Counted from the first letter of the stretch, positions 43,697-53,564 are shown. The stretch is 64,000 nt of DNA from Deltaproteobacteria bacterium (GCA_018401435.1 JAGYJW010000034.1:1-64000); one strand, 5' to 3'. The notes: a model not told the origin generated them from the sequence alone. Numbers and translations are program-made.

Positions 43697-44301
43697 GGCT
43701 CCCTCTGCAGCTGCTCGAAGATGGCCTCGTCGGAGTAGACCACCAGCAGGCGCTTGATCACCGGGCCCAGCTTGGGGTCGCGGGACCAGGCCTTCCAGTC
43801 GGGATCCTCCACCACGGTGCGGAAGTCGAAGCCCACCCGCAGGGCCTCCACGAGGTGGGTGTCCAGGGCGGCGGCGTCCCCCCGGCGGCCCGCGAGGTGG
43901 GCCAGGCGAAAGTGGATGGCCCAGTGGTCGGGGCGGGCCAGGGCGGCGGCTTGGAAGTCGGCCAGGGCGCCCGCGTCGTCCCCCTGCAGCAGCCGCAGCT
44001 CGCCGCGGTCATAGAGGGCCACGGCCAGGTCGGGCTGCAAGCGCAGGGCCTGATCGTAGAGCCGCAGGGCATCCCGGCTGCGACCCATCCGGTTGGCGGC
44101 ATAGGCCATCTCGTAGAGCACCGGCGCGCCCGGCTCGACGCGCTCGGTGAAGCGCTCACCCAACTTCAACACGTCTTCGAAGCGGCCCTCGCCATTGAGC
44201 ACCTCCAGCTCGCGCGCGGCGCCCTGGAAGACCGCGGCCCGGTAGTCGCCGGGTTCGCGGGCAGCCAGGGCGGCCGAGAGCAGGAGCAGGGGCAGCACCA
44301 T
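43693..44301 (-). CDS. TPR-repeat exported protein
   Basis: A 202-residue protein with a signal peptide (MVLPLLLLSAALAARE). Tetratricopeptide pairs follow: VLYEMAYAANRMGRSRDALRLYDQALRLQPDLAVALYDRGELRLLQGDDAGALADFQAAALARPDHWAIHF. Protein-interaction scaffold in the periplasm is inferred. The stop codon overlaps the start of the beta-rich protein. Confidence 0.88.
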   Translation of the reverse strand: MVLPLLLLSAALAAREPGDYRAAVFQGAARELEVLNGEGRFEDVLKLGERFTERVEPGAPVLYEMAYAANRMGRSRDALRLYDQALRLQPDLAVALYDRGELRLLQGDDAGALADFQAAALARPDHWAIHFRLAHLAGRRGDAAALDTHLVEALRVGFDFRTVVEDPDWKAWSRDPKLGPVIKRLLVVYSDEAIFEQLQREP

Positions 44302-44344
44302 GGGACCTCGTGCCGGGGGCTGGACCTATCCCGGCCCGGCCCCT

Positions 44345-47158
44345 TTATCCGTCCTCGCGGCGCCGACGGGCCACGAGGCCCAGCAAGCCCACCAGGGCCA
44401 GGGCCCCGCCGGCGGCCTGACCGGTGCTGGCGCAGCCGCAGGCCTTGAGCTCACCATCGCCCTGCGCGGGGGTGGCGCCGGAGCCACCGTCCTCACCCTC
44501 GGCGACATCGCCCGAATCCAGGCCGCCATCGTCGGCGCCAGCCACGCCGTATACGCAGACGTCGTCGATATTCCAGCCGCCAAACTCCAGGCCGCCGTCG
44601 CTCTCGATCTCCCAACCCAGCACCAGGCTGCCGTCTTCGCCGATGGCGTCGGCCGGCACCGCGAGGCTGTGCAGGGCCCACTGGCGGTCCTGGGTGTGCT
44701 CATCGGCGGCGCTGCTGCCGTGGTTGGTCCAGATGACGGCGTCGTTGGCGGTCACCCGGGCCTGGTCGTAGGTGCTGTCCTCGACATTGAGCCAACGGCG
44801 GTACTGGACCACCACGGTGTCGTAGCCCGCGACGTCGATGGGGATGGACTGCAGGCGGTTGAACTTGTTGGCCTGGTAGGCGCCATTGTAGTTGCCGCCG
44901 CCCAGGTCGTTGCCCCACACGCGGCTGCCGCTGAAGGCGATGGCGGGGTCCTCGGACAGGCCGCCGGGCCGGCCCCAGCTCCAGTCGTCGGCGCCTTCCT
45001 GATCGGTGCCGGCGACCAGGCTGTGGGTGTAGCCGCCGTCATCCTCTTCGAAGTCCTGGCAGTAGATCTGCTCCAGGTCGCCCACGATGAAGGTGAAGGG
45101 GTTGATGGTCCGCCCCTGGGGCACCGCCACGGAGCCGCCGCCACCCGCACCATCGCTGTAGTCCACCTCGACATAGTACTGGACGATGCCCGGGGTGCTG
45201 TCCAGGGCGGGGATGGCGCCTGCGATGAGGCCATCTTCGGTGCTGAGGGGGGCGCTGTCCCAGCTCGCGCCGTCATCGGTGGAGTAGACCACCCGGGCGG
45301 CCTCGGGCTCCGCCGAGAGGCAGGCCTCGGCGTAGTTCAGCAGGTCGGCGTCCAGGGGGTATTGCTCGGCCAGGGCCGCCTGGTTGTCCACCGTCTCCAT
45401 GGTCAGCCCGAGCAGCCCCGAACCGCCCGAGGGGCCCAGCCCATGCTGGCTGAAGGCCTCGATCAGCAGGCACTGGTTGGGCGTGCCATCGGAGAGGTCG
45501 CCGTTGTCGTCATCGGCGGCGACGGCATCGTCGTAGCTGGTGGCGATCTCGGGGTTCTGCTTGAGGGTGTTGGTGAGCAGCTCGCTGGTGATGGCGAAGG
45601 CGGGCTCGACCCCGGCGTCGGCTTCGAGCAGCTTCCAGAAGTCCCAGAAGGCGCCAGCGAAGATCAGGCCGTCCTGGTGGACCCCGCCCGTGATGTCGTC
45701 GGGGTAGACATAGTTGGTGTCCGCCCGCCGGATGCCGCTGCCGCTGGACATGAAGTAGGGCGCGATGATGGGGTCGTTGGACTGCAAGAAGGCGACGGCG
45801 TCGCTGGACCCCTCGCCGATGGAGCCATCCACCCAGGAGGTGTAGGCGGCGTAGTAGTGGAAGCCATGGCCCCACTCGTGGTGGTTCACGTCGCGGATGC
45901 GGCCGGTGTTGTTGCAGCCGCTGCCCGCCCGGAAGAAGTTGACGTCACCGTCGTAGTAGGCGTTGCAGACATCGTTGAGGTTCACGGTGCTGGTGAGCTT
46001 CTGATCCGGAAGCTCGATGTCGGGGGCATACTCCAGCGACCACTCGCGGATCTCGTGCAAGAAGACCCAGGTGTCGATCTCGGCGATGTCGGCGTCGGTG
46101 GTGGTCCAGGTGAAGTCGCCGCTGGACCAGCTGGCCGAGGCGTCGCTTCCCCCCGAGTTGCGCACGCGGAAGTGGTCGCCATTGAGGTTGGCCGAGTAGG
46201 CGCCCACCGCATCAAAGATGCCGTCCAGGCCGGTCTGGTCGCTGCTGCCGCTGCCCTGGACATTCAAGTAGACCATGGGGCTGACGCTGGTATCGCCGTT
46301 GACCGTGCGGGTGTCGTGCTCGCCATAGACGGCCGCCATATAGCGGACCTGGTTGAAGACGTTGAGCAGGCTGCCGTCCTGGGCGTCCACGAAGCTCACC
46401 CACTGGCCGCGGGGGTCGCCATAGTCGGGGTCGCTGCCGGTCTCGGTGCGCACCATCCAGGCCAGGCGCAGGTCCAACCCGTCAGCACCGTCCAGGGGCA
46501 AGACCACCAGGGTGGCGCCGTCGATGTCGTGCACCGCGTCGGGGTGCGGCCCCTGGCCAATGGCGACGTCAAAGGCCTGGGTGGCGGTCAGGCGGGGGGT
46601 CGTGTCCAGCCGGTCCACGCCCGGGTAGGTCTGGGCGCCCAGCATCACCAGCTTGCCGTAGCGGACGCGCGCCTGCACCGCGCCCCGCCAGACCACGGGC
46701 TGGCCGTGGCTGGCGAAGAACTCGAAGGGAGCCAGGTTGCCGCCGGTGGCCTGGTTGCTGCCGGGCGCGACCTGGTCGAAGCGCAGAATCCAGGAGTCCG
46801 TGCTGGCGTCCAGCCGGGCCTGGCCCAGGCGCAGGCTGGAGACGGGCACACCCAGCAGATCCTCGTGCTGGGAGAGCAGCTGCAGCACCGCCGCCTGCAC
46901 CTGGGCCTCGGTGGCCACCGGACCCAGATCGATGCCGGCACCCCAGGCCCGCAGCGGCGTGCCCGTCACCTCGTCAAAGCGCACCTGCCAGCCCGGGGCG
47001 CTGTCCCGGGTGAAGCGCTGCCAGGCCACGCCGCGCCGGAGGCCATGCTGCCGCTCGTCGTGGAAGTGGTAGGTCCGCACCGGCTCTCGCCCGATGTGAA
47101 CCGAGTCCGAGGGCGCAAAGGCGAGGGCCGGCAGGCCGAGCATGAGCAGCGTGATCAC
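44345..47158 (-). CDS. M36/M4-like metalloprotease with MYXO-CTERM-like tail
   Basis: A 937-residue secreted protease. After the signal peptide (MITLLMLGLPALAFA) comes a propeptide-like region with PepSY/FTP features (WQVRFDEVTGTPLRAWG; VSFVDAQDGSLLNVFNQVR). The zinc site is HEWGH (about residue 422, VNHHEWGHGFHYY) with a third Glu ligand about 25 residues on (IGEGSSDAVAF). This is the fungalysin/thermolysin-type arrangement. Beta domains follow (YCQDFEEDDGGYTHS...WNIDDVCVYG). The C-terminus ends CGCASTGQAAGGALALVGLLGLVARRRREDG: Cys-containing motif, transmembrane helix, Arg cluster, as in MYXO-CTERM sorting signals. Surface attachment is inferred. Confidence 0.9.
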   Translation of the reverse strand: MITLLMLGLPALAFAPSDSVHIGREPVRTYHFHDERQHGLRRGVAWQRFTRDSAPGWQVRFDEVTGTPLRAWGAGIDLGPVATEAQVQAAVLQLLSQHEDLLGVPVSSLRLGQARLDASTDSWILRFDQVAPGSNQATGGNLAPFEFFASHGQPVVWRGAVQARVRYGKLVMLGAQTYPGVDRLDTTPRLTATQAFDVAIGQGPHPDAVHDIDGATLVVLPLDGADGLDLRLAWMVRTETGSDPDYGDPRGQWVSFVDAQDGSLLNVFNQVRYMAAVYGEHDTRTVNGDTSVSPMVYLNVQGSGSSDQTGLDGIFDAVGAYSANLNGDHFRVRNSGGSDASASWSSGDFTWTTTDADIAEIDTWVFLHEIREWSLEYAPDIELPDQKLTSTVNLNDVCNAYYDGDVNFFRAGSGCNNTGRIRDVNHHEWGHGFHYYAAYTSWVDGSIGEGSSDAVAFLQSNDPIIAPYFMSSGSGIRRADTNYVYPDDITGGVHQDGLIFAGAFWDFWKLLEADAGVEPAFAITSELLTNTLKQNPEIATSYDDAVAADDDNGDLSDGTPNQCLLIEAFSQHGLGPSGGSGLLGLTMETVDNQAALAEQYPLDADLLNYAEACLSAEPEAARVVYSTDDGASWDSAPLSTEDGLIAGAIPALDSTPGIVQYYVEVDYSDGAGGGGSVAVPQGRTINPFTFIVGDLEQIYCQDFEEDDGGYTHSLVAGTDQEGADDWSWGRPGGLSEDPAIAFSGSRVWGNDLGGGNYNGAYQANKFNRLQSIPIDVAGYDTVVVQYRRWLNVEDSTYDQARVTANDAVIWTNHGSSAADEHTQDRQWALHSLAVPADAIGEDGSLVLGWEIESDGGLEFGGWNIDDVCVYGVAGADDGGLDSGDVAEGEDGGSGATPAQGDGELKACGCASTGQAAGGALALVGLLGLVARRRREDG

Positions 47159-47368
47159 AGAGACTCCAGGGCAGACCCGATCCGGGCGGAGGACACTGGC
47201 CCGCTTGGAGCCAGCGCCCAGCCACCCCGCGGGAGCGGGCGCAGAGGGAAGGAGCGAAGGGCAAGATCTGTGAGGCGATGCGGCCCGACGGCAGCGGCAT
47301 CCTCGCAGATACCATGTCCGCGCTACAGCCCAGGGTCAAACCCCTTCCGCCGAACCGACAATCCCTTT

Positions 47369-47381
47369 ACAGGCTGCCTGT
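47369..47381. promoter_or_regulatory. Palindrome between divergent genes
   Basis: ACAGGC-T-GCCTGT, a perfect 13-base palindrome in the 263-base region between the protease (minus) and the metallophosphatase (plus). It could be an operator; no flanking promoter was identified with confidence. Confidence 0.3.
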
Positions 47382-47421
47382 GCAAGTTTCCAGAACTCCG
47401 CGCCCCCGCCCCTCCCCGCCG

Positions 47422-49047
47422 ATGACGCGCCTGCGCGCCGCGCTGGGCCTGGGTCTGGCCCTGGCCTGCGCCGATCCGCAGCCCCCGCCACCAGACTGGA
47501 AGGCGCTGCCCACCCTGCCCGCTGCGGCAGCCGGGGTCGAGGCCCCCCGGGGCCCCGAGCGGCCCCTGCGGGAGCTGTCCATCGCGCTGGTGGGCGAGGT
47601 GCGGGGGGAGATCGAGCCCTGTGGCTGCCCCACCCTGCCCTATGGTGGCTTTGCACGCCGAGAGCGCCTGCTCGCCCAGCTGCACGAGAGGGGGCGCCCG
47701 CTGCTGCACCTGGACGCGGGCGACCTGCTGCTCAAGGGGCGCAGCAGCACCCGGCAGAACGACCAGGACGACCGGGCGGCGGTGCTGCTGGAGCTGTCCG
47801 CCCGGGTGGGCGTGGACGCCTGGACCCCCGGCAACTCCGACCTGCTGGCGCTGGGCATCGACGGCTTGAAGGCCGCCCGCGACGGCCGGCTGCCCGCGCC
47901 GCCGCCCATCAGCGCAAACCTCCAGGATAAGGACGGGGCGCTTATTCTCCCTGCGTGGCGCCTGATCGAGCGTGGGGGCCTGCGGGTGGCCGTGCTGGGG
48001 GTGAGCCCCGAGGTGCAGGGCCGCGAATTGCGGGACCAGCTCTCCACCCGGCCGCCCGCCGAGGCTTTGGCGGCGACCCTCGCGACCCTGCCCGAAGACC
48101 TGGACCTGCGGGTGGCGATGGGCCCCCTGGACGACGCCGAGAGCGCGGCCCTGGCCCGCGACGTGGCCGGCCTGGACCTCATCCTGAGCACCCGCGGGGC
48201 CGAGGTCACCCCCCCCTACCGCGCCGTGGCGGGCGGGCCCCTGGTGGTGGAGACCCCCGACCGCGGCCGCTACCTTCAGCTCCTCGACCTGCGCCTGGGC
48301 AGCGACCGCAGCCAGCCCCTGCTGGAGCAGCCCGAGGCCGCGCTCTGGCGCGATCTGGACACGGCGCGCGAACAGCTGGCCCGCGCCCAGGCCAGCGGCA
48401 GTGACCGCGCTGCCTCCCTGGAGGGCCAGCTTGCCGCGCTGGAGGCGCGCTTCGCCGAGGAAGGCCGCGGGCGCAACCTGCTGCGGGTGGCCACCTTGCC
48501 CCTGGGCACCGATCTGGACCCCGCCGCCCCCACCGAGGCCCGACCGGTCGGCCCCGACACCCTGGCCGCGCGCATCGCCCGCTTCAAAGAGAGCAGCGTG
48601 GCCGCGGCCGCCCAGGGTGCCGCCGCCGCGCCCGCTCCGGGCGAGGCCCGCTATGTGGGCTCGGGCGAATGCGTGAACTGCCACGCCCAGGAATTCGCGC
48701 GCTGGTCCTATTCCGAGCACGCCAAGGCCTGGATGCCCCTGCTCAAGGCCGGCAAGACCGAAGACTCCGAGTGTGTGGCCTGCCACAGCACGGCCTTTGG
48801 CCAGCCTGGGGGCTTGGGCGAGTTGAGCCCGGCCAACCTGCGCAAATGGAAGGCCGTGCAGTGTGAGGCCTGCCATGGGCCCATGGGCGGCCACCCCGAC
48901 CAGCCCACGGTGCACAGCCGCCCCATCACATCGGAGAGCTGCGTGGGCTGCCACGACGCGGCCAACAGCCCCAACTTCGCCTTCGGGCCCTACCTGAAGC
49001 AGGCCAGCTGCCAGGCCACCGAGGCCGCCCCGGCCTCGTCCCCATGA
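47422..49047 (+). CDS. Metallophosphatase-tetrahaem cytochrome c lipoprotein
   Basis: The ATG at 47422 gives 541 residues with lipobox LGLALAC; the same frame extends upstream but without a good signal peptide. Residues about 60-330 are a 5'-nucleotidase-like metallophosphatase: VGEVRGEIEPCGCPTLPYGGFARRERLL, LHLDAGDLLLKG, TPGNSDLLALG. The C-terminal 130 residues hold four haem c sites: C417VNCH, C451VACH, C481EACH, C507VGCH, resembling cytochrome c554-type modules. It couples a phosphatase-like fold with an electron-transfer domain. The next gene overlaps its stop by four bases. Confidence 0.9.
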   Translation: MTRLRAALGLGLALACADPQPPPPDWKALPTLPAAAAGVEAPRGPERPLRELSIALVGEVRGEIEPCGCPTLPYGGFARRERLLAQLHERGRPLLHLDAGDLLLKGRSSTRQNDQDDRAAVLLELSARVGVDAWTPGNSDLLALGIDGLKAARDGRLPAPPPISANLQDKDGALILPAWRLIERGGLRVAVLGVSPEVQGRELRDQLSTRPPAEALAATLATLPEDLDLRVAMGPLDDAESAALARDVAGLDLILSTRGAEVTPPYRAVAGGPLVVETPDRGRYLQLLDLRLGSDRSQPLLEQPEAALWRDLDTAREQLARAQASGSDRAASLEGQLAALEARFAEEGRGRNLLRVATLPLGTDLDPAAPTEARPVGPDTLAARIARFKESSVAAAAQGAAAAPAPGEARYVGSGECVNCHAQEFARWSYSEHAKAWMPLLKAGKTEDSECVACHSTAFGQPGGLGELSPANLRKWKAVQCEACHGPMGGHPDQPTVHSRPITSESCVGCHDAANSPNFAFGPYLKQASCQATEAAPASSP

Positions 49048-49859
49048 CGGGCGCGCCCCCCATCGATGCCGACCGCTTCACCGCCGAGGTGGCCCAGGCC
49101 CTGGCGGCCCTGCCCGGCCTGACCGTCGCCCCGCTGCGCACCCTGGCCCTCAAGGTGGACCTGGACGGGCGCCCCGGCACCCTGGACCTGGAGCGCGCCT
49201 TCCAGGTGCTGCGCCGCGACCCCAGCCAGAAGGACGCCATGATCGCGCGCCTGGTGGGGGGGCTGCCCGAGGCCCGGCAGGCCGGCAGCGTGGACCCGGA
49301 CCGGGTGATGCCCCTGCTGCGCAGCCTGGAGGACCTGGCGCGGCTGCTGCAGGGCCGCAGCGCGGCGGGCCGCACGCCCGCGCGGCCCTTTGTGGACTCC
49401 CTGGTCTTGACCCTGGTGCACGACGGGCAAGACAGCCTGCGGGTGCTCAGCCGGGCCGACCTCGACCGCCTCGCCCGCACCGACGACCAGCTCTGGGCCC
49501 TGGCCCAGGCCAACCTCGCGCGGCTGCCCTTCACCCGGGCCGGCGAGGGCCCCATCCAGCAAGTGCTGGCCGGGGGCAGCTTTGACGCGACGCTGCTCTG
49601 GCACCCGGGCCTGCTGGCCGGCCTGGACCCCGCGGCGGGCGTGCGGGCCGCCATCCCCTGCCGCGGCGTGCTGCTGCTCTGTGAGCGGCCGGACCGGGCA
49701 GCCCTGGCTGAGCTTCGCGCCCTGTCGGCCGAGGTGGCCGCCAGCCGCCCCCACCCCTTGCAGGCGGCGCCGCTGGTCTATGGGGCCACGGGCTGGCGCA
49801 CCGACAGCGCGGGCAGGCGCAGGGACACCGCGGGCAGCCGCAGGGACACCGCGGGCTAG
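49044..49859 (+). CDS. DUF1444-like protein
   Basis: A 271-residue cytoplasmic protein. The segment FVDSLVLTLVHDGQDSLRVLSRADLDRLARTDDQLWALAQANLARLP resembles the DUF1444/YtpQ core. The upstream part (MTGAPPIDADRFTAEVAQALAALPGLTVAPL...LDLERAFQVLRRDPSQ) fits the same family loosely. The C-terminus ends in two GRRRDTAGSRRDTAG-type repeats. It overlaps the metallophosphatase gene by four bases and is convergent with the gene at 49856. Function unknown. Confidence 0.72.
   Translation: MTGAPPIDADRFTAEVAQALAALPGLTVAPLRTLALKVDLDGRPGTLDLERAFQVLRRDPSQKDAMIARLVGGLPEARQAGSVDPDRVMPLLRSLEDLARLLQGRSAAGRTPARPFVDSLVLTLVHDGQDSLRVLSRADLDRLARTDDQLWALAQANLARLPFTRAGEGPIQQVLAGGSFDATLLWHPGLLAGLDPAAGVRAAIPCRGVLLLCERPDRAALAELRALSAEVAASRPHPLQAAPLVYGATGWRTDSAGRRRDTAGSRRDTAG
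49809..49856 (+). repeat. Tandem repeat at the 3' end of the DUF1444-like gene
   Basis: Two copies of a 21-base unit (GCGGGCAG[GC]CGCAGGGACACC) encode the Arg-rich DTAG repeats at the C-terminus. Confidence 0.75.
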
Positions 49860-50687
49860 CGCAAGTCGAAACGGTCGATGAATAGCGTGTTTTCGCCGCG
49901 CTCGGCGCTCAGGTAGGCGCTGAGATCCCGAAGCTCGATGGCCCGCAGCTGGCCGGGGTCGGGCCGGCGCAAGGCGGCTGGGGCCTCTGCTGGGGCGAAG
50001 TCGGCCAGGCTGAGGTCCACGTCCACCCAGGTGGCCACCGGCACCGCAAAGACCGGCCCGGTCCAGCGCTGGCCCTGGCGATCCTCGACCAGCAGCCGAA
50101 GCTGGGCTGGAAAGCGGTCCGCGCGCAGCCGCAGGCGCAGGCGCTCCACCCCCGCGGCACCCGGGCCCAATTCCACCCGCAAGAAGTCGTCCTCGCCGGC
50201 GCGCACCTCGACATGGAAGGCCAGAGCGCCGCCATCGGCGCCAGCGGGGTGGGCGGTGCCCAGGTCCTCGCGCTGCCCCCGGGGCCATCCGCGCACAAAG
50301 GCCCCCAGGCCGTCGTCAAAGCCCGTCAGGTAGGGCAAGGCGAGCACCTGGCGCTCATCCAACTCCAGGCGCGCCAGCAGGGCCTCGGCGGGCTCGCGGG
50401 CCTGGGGGCGGGTTGGTGGGCGAAGCAGCCTGGACCAGGGCGGCGCGGGCGCCTGCACGGTCGCCGGCGTCCAGCCGCGCCCGACCCAGGGCGTAGAGCA
50501 GCTCGCCCCGCAGGGGGTCTTCGGGATCCAGGTGCTCCAGAACGGCCTCGTAGACGTCGCTGGCGGCGCGCTGGTCCCGGTCGGCGCTCTCGATCAGCCG
50601 GGCATTGCAGAGGGCCGACCAGATCTCGGGGCCCGAGGCCAGCGCGGGACCCGACCCCAACAGCCAGGCCAGGGCGGCCAGCATCAT
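49856..50687 (-). pseudogene. Frameshifted exported protein in two-component operon
   Basis: ATG 50687 opens with a signal peptide (MMLAALAWLLGSGPALASGPE) and TPR-like helices (AASDVYEAVLEHLDPEDPLRGELLYALGRARL). Near 50404 a five-G run (plus strand) shifts the frame; deleting one G joins PTNPP to QAREPAEALLARLELDERQVLALPYLTGFDDGLGAFVRG. The C-terminal half is a beta-sandwich (GGALAFHVEVRAGEDDFLRVELGPGAAGVERLRLRL; ATWVDVDLSLADFAPAEA), like carbohydrate-binding folds. The stop lies in the overlap with the convergent DUF1444-like gene; the start overlaps the response regulator stop by four bases. Confidence 0.75.
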
Positions 50688-51394
50688 CCGGGGGTGCCGG
50701 CGTCGGCGATGAACTGGTAGCCCACCCCGTGCAAGGTCTCGATGAAGCGGGGGCTGGCGGCGTCATCGCCCAGCTTCTTGCGCACGGTCAGCACATGGGT
50801 GTCCACAGTGCGGGTGGCGATGCCCGCCTTATATCCCCACACCCGGCGCAGCAGCTCTTCGCGGGACAGGATGCGGCCGCGGTTCTGGATGAAGAACTGG
50901 AGCAGGTCGCGCTCGCGGTTGGACATGCGCTCGACCTTGTCGGGCCGGGTGATGGTGTACTGGTCCAGATCGATGGTGATATCGTCGAAGCGGTAGATGC
51001 GCCGCACGCCGCCAGACCGCCGAAGCACAGCTTCAATGCGGGCTTTCAGTTCAAGCAGCGAGAAGGGCTTGGTGACATAGTCGTCGGCCCCCATCTCGAA
51101 GCCCACCAGCTTGTCTTGTTCGGTGGAGCGGGCGGTCACGAAGATCACGGGGCGGTCGAAGCCGGCCTCGCGCAGGGCCTTGCAGATCTCATAGCCGTCC
51201 ATGGCGTCGGGGCCTGCGGGGCCCTCGTGCAGCATCACGTCGAGCACGGCCACATCGGGCGGGTGCTGGGCCGCGAGGCTGAGGGCGTCGCTGCCGGTGC
51301 GGGCAGCGTGCACCTCGTGGCCCTCGCGGGTGAAGTACTTCACGAGGGTCTTCAGGACTTCAGCTTCGTCCTCGACAAATAGGATGCGGGCCAT
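50684..51394 (-). CDS. OmpR-family response regulator
   Basis: A 236-residue two-component regulator. The receiver domain has the acidic pocket (FVEDE), phospho-acceptor Asp52 (VAVLDVML) and Lys of VTKPFSLLELKARI. The winged-helix DNA-binding domain is RMSNRERDLLQFFIQNRGRILSREELLRRVWGY...RTVDTHVLTVRKKLGDD. The sensor kinase is encoded three bases upstream. It overlaps the exported protein gene downstream. Confidence 0.96.
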   Translation of the reverse strand: MARILFVEDEAEVLKTLVKYFTREGHEVHAARTGSDALSLAAQHPPDVAVLDVMLHEGPAGPDAMDGYEICKALREAGFDRPVIFVTARSTEQDKLVGFEMGADDYVTKPFSLLELKARIEAVLRRSGGVRRIYRFDDITIDLDQYTITRPDKVERMSNRERDLLQFFIQNRGRILSREELLRRVWGYKAGIATRTVDTHVLTVRKKLGDDAASPRFIETLHGVGYQFIADAGTPG

Positions 51395-51397
51395 GCG

Positions 51398-53449
51398 TCA
51401 AGCTCCGGTTGCTCGCGAAGGGCTTCTATCGCGCGATGAGGGGGAGGTCGGAGAAGGGTCGGGAGCCCGCAAGGGAAAACGCAGCGTAAAGGTGCTGCCC
51501 TTGCCTGGCCGGGAGCTGACGGAGACGTCTCCGCCATGGGCCCGCATGATGTAGCGCGTGATGGTGAGTCCGATGCCCGTACCCTTTCGGCGCCGGGCGA
51601 GCGAATCGGCGCTCCGGTAGTAGGGCTCGAAGAGGTGGCGCAGGTCATGGGGCGGGATCCCGATGCCCCGGTCCGAGATGGCGATCTCGACGAAGCCGGC
51701 GACCACCCGCGCCCGCACCCCGATCCAGCCGCCCGGATCGGAGTATTTGGCGGCGTTGCTGACCACGTTGATCACACATTGGGCCACGGCGTCGGAATCG
51801 AAGGAGACCTCGGGCAGATCGTGGGGCAGCTCGACATCCAGCTCCTTGTCGGACAGCTCGATGGACGAGGAGAGGCTGTCGATGGCGCGCAGCACCGAAT
51901 CGGCGAGATCGCCGGGCTTGAGCACATAGCTCTTCTTTCCCCGCTCGATGGCGGCGAAGTCCAGCACATTGTCCACCAGCCGGCTCAGGCGCTCGCTCTC
52001 GCGCACGATGGCATGGTAGGCCTCCTGCTGCTCCTCTTCGCTGTCGGCCAGGCCCAGCATCAGCGCCTCTCCTTTCAGGCGGATCTGGGTGATGGGCGAG
52101 CGCAGCTCGTGGCTCACATTGGCGGCGAAGCGGGTCTGCATGCCGGCCACATCCAGCTCGCGTTTGACCAGCCGGGCGCTCATCACCCCGCCGATCACCA
52201 GCAGCAGCGTGGACAGGCCCACCACCCCCAGGCGCTGGTTGCGTTTGCGGGCGCGCAGCCGGGCCAGGGCCTCGGGGTCGCGGTGCTCCACCACCAGCTG
52301 CCAGCCGGGCAACCAGGGGGCGAGGCTGCGCTGCACCAGGGCGCGGCTCTGCACCGGGTCCAGGGGGCCGGCCAGATAGGCGCTCAGCCCCGAGTCCGGT
52401 GTGGCCAGGCCGCGGGCGTCCGCCTTGAGTTCGGCGAGCAGCGCGTCCTGATCCAAGGCGAAGGCGTAGAGCTCATCCCCCCACCAGGTGGTGGCCCAGA
52501 CGCCGCGCTCCCCCACCTGCCAGCGCAAGGCCCCCGAGCCCATGCGCAGGCTGCCGCCCCCAATCTGGAACTGGCGGAGTTCGGGCAGCAGCACGCCGGT
52601 CCAGTAGAGCATGGCGGTGCGCTCGGCGACCCGCCCGCGGGCCCCTGCCCCCCACTCGCGGCGGCCATAGGGCTCCAACAGGGACAAGGCGCGTCGGGCC
52701 ACCGCCGCCTCGCCGCCTTCGCCCACCACCCAGCGGGCGGCCAGCAGATCCTCCACCAGGTCGCGCAGGGCGGCCTCCCCCGACCCGGGGTCGCGGGCCA
52801 GGGCGAAGGTGGCCTGTTCCAGCCGGGCGAGGTCGGCCAGGCGGATGCCCCAGGGGTCCCGAAGCCCCCCGAAGTGGGCCTCGATGTCCACGAGCAGGTC
52901 CTCGGCCCGGCGCTGCTGTCCCGACCGGTTGAGCTGGCGGGCGGCGTCGAAGCGGGCCCGGCCTTCGACGGCGCGGCTGCCGGTGAGGGCGGCGGCCTGA
53001 AAGTAGGCCTCGGCCAGCTCGGCCGGGGGCGCGCCCGCCCGCTCCCGCTCCCAGACGGCCCGCCAGTGGGGGTCGAAGAGCTCTTCGATGGGGGCGGTCG
53101 CGCCGCCGTCCTCCTCAACGAAAGGGGCCAGCAGCACCCCATCTTCGCTCAGCCGCATGGCCGTCAGCAGCAGAGTGTGCAGCTCGCCGGGGCTCTCCAG
53201 GGGGCTGCGCCCGGCCTCCAGGCGATCGAGGACCCGGCTCTCGAAGCCGCTGAAGCGGCGGTCGGACTGGCTCCAGAAGGAGTCCGCCAGCGCGACGGCG
53301 TCTCCCTCCACCTCGCCTCCGACCGACCGCTCCTCCGTGCGGATCGACGCCACCCCGAAGTAGGCCAGCAGCAGCGAGGGCACGCCCACGGTCACGAAGA
53401 AGACCGCGATGAAGCGCAGCACGCCTTCGAGGTGCAGGGCCTCCTCCAT
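51398..53449 (-). CDS. Sensor histidine kinase
   Basis: I chose ATG 53449, which has GAGG at eight bases (GTG 53530 is an alternative), giving 683 residues. An N-terminal membrane segment (LRFIAVFFVTVGVPSLLLAYFGVASI) precedes a 400-residue, mostly helical periplasmic domain, with TPR-like stretches (AEAYFQAAALTGSRAVEGRARFDAARQLNRSGQQRRAEDLLVDIE). A second membrane segment (LGVVGLSTLLLVIGGVMSARLV) follows. The kinase core has the H-box ANVSHELRSPITQIRL (His about 446), N-box NVVSNAAKYSDPG, G1-box SDRGIGIPP and G2-box GTGIGLTIT. It signals to the response regulator three bases downstream. Confidence 0.93.
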   Translation of the reverse strand: MEEALHLEGVLRFIAVFFVTVGVPSLLLAYFGVASIRTEERSVGGEVEGDAVALADSFWSQSDRRFSGFESRVLDRLEAGRSPLESPGELHTLLLTAMRLSEDGVLLAPFVEEDGGATAPIEELFDPHWRAVWERERAGAPPAELAEAYFQAAALTGSRAVEGRARFDAARQLNRSGQQRRAEDLLVDIEAHFGGLRDPWGIRLADLARLEQATFALARDPGSGEAALRDLVEDLLAARWVVGEGGEAAVARRALSLLEPYGRREWGAGARGRVAERTAMLYWTGVLLPELRQFQIGGGSLRMGSGALRWQVGERGVWATTWWGDELYAFALDQDALLAELKADARGLATPDSGLSAYLAGPLDPVQSRALVQRSLAPWLPGWQLVVEHRDPEALARLRARKRNQRLGVVGLSTLLLVIGGVMSARLVKRELDVAGMQTRFAANVSHELRSPITQIRLKGEALMLGLADSEEEQQEAYHAIVRESERLSRLVDNVLDFAAIERGKKSYVLKPGDLADSVLRAIDSLSSSIELSDKELDVELPHDLPEVSFDSDAVAQCVINVVSNAAKYSDPGGWIGVRARVVAGFVEIAISDRGIGIPPHDLRHLFEPYYRSADSLARRRKGTGIGLTITRYIMRAHGGDVSVSSRPGKGSTFTLRFPLRAPDPSPTSPSSRDRSPSRATGA

Positions 53450-53564
53450 CGCCCGGACCTCGCCCTTGCCGCCCGACAACAATCGGCGGAGCAGGCGTTG
53501 CAGGGGGGAGCTGTTGGAGCGGGACTTCACGCCGCGGGACCATAGCGCCTGGCTGGGGCCCCCG

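Noticed and set aside
44300..47425. Plus-strand open frame of about 1041 codons
   Set aside because: Antisense of the HEWGH metalloprotease; no domain features.
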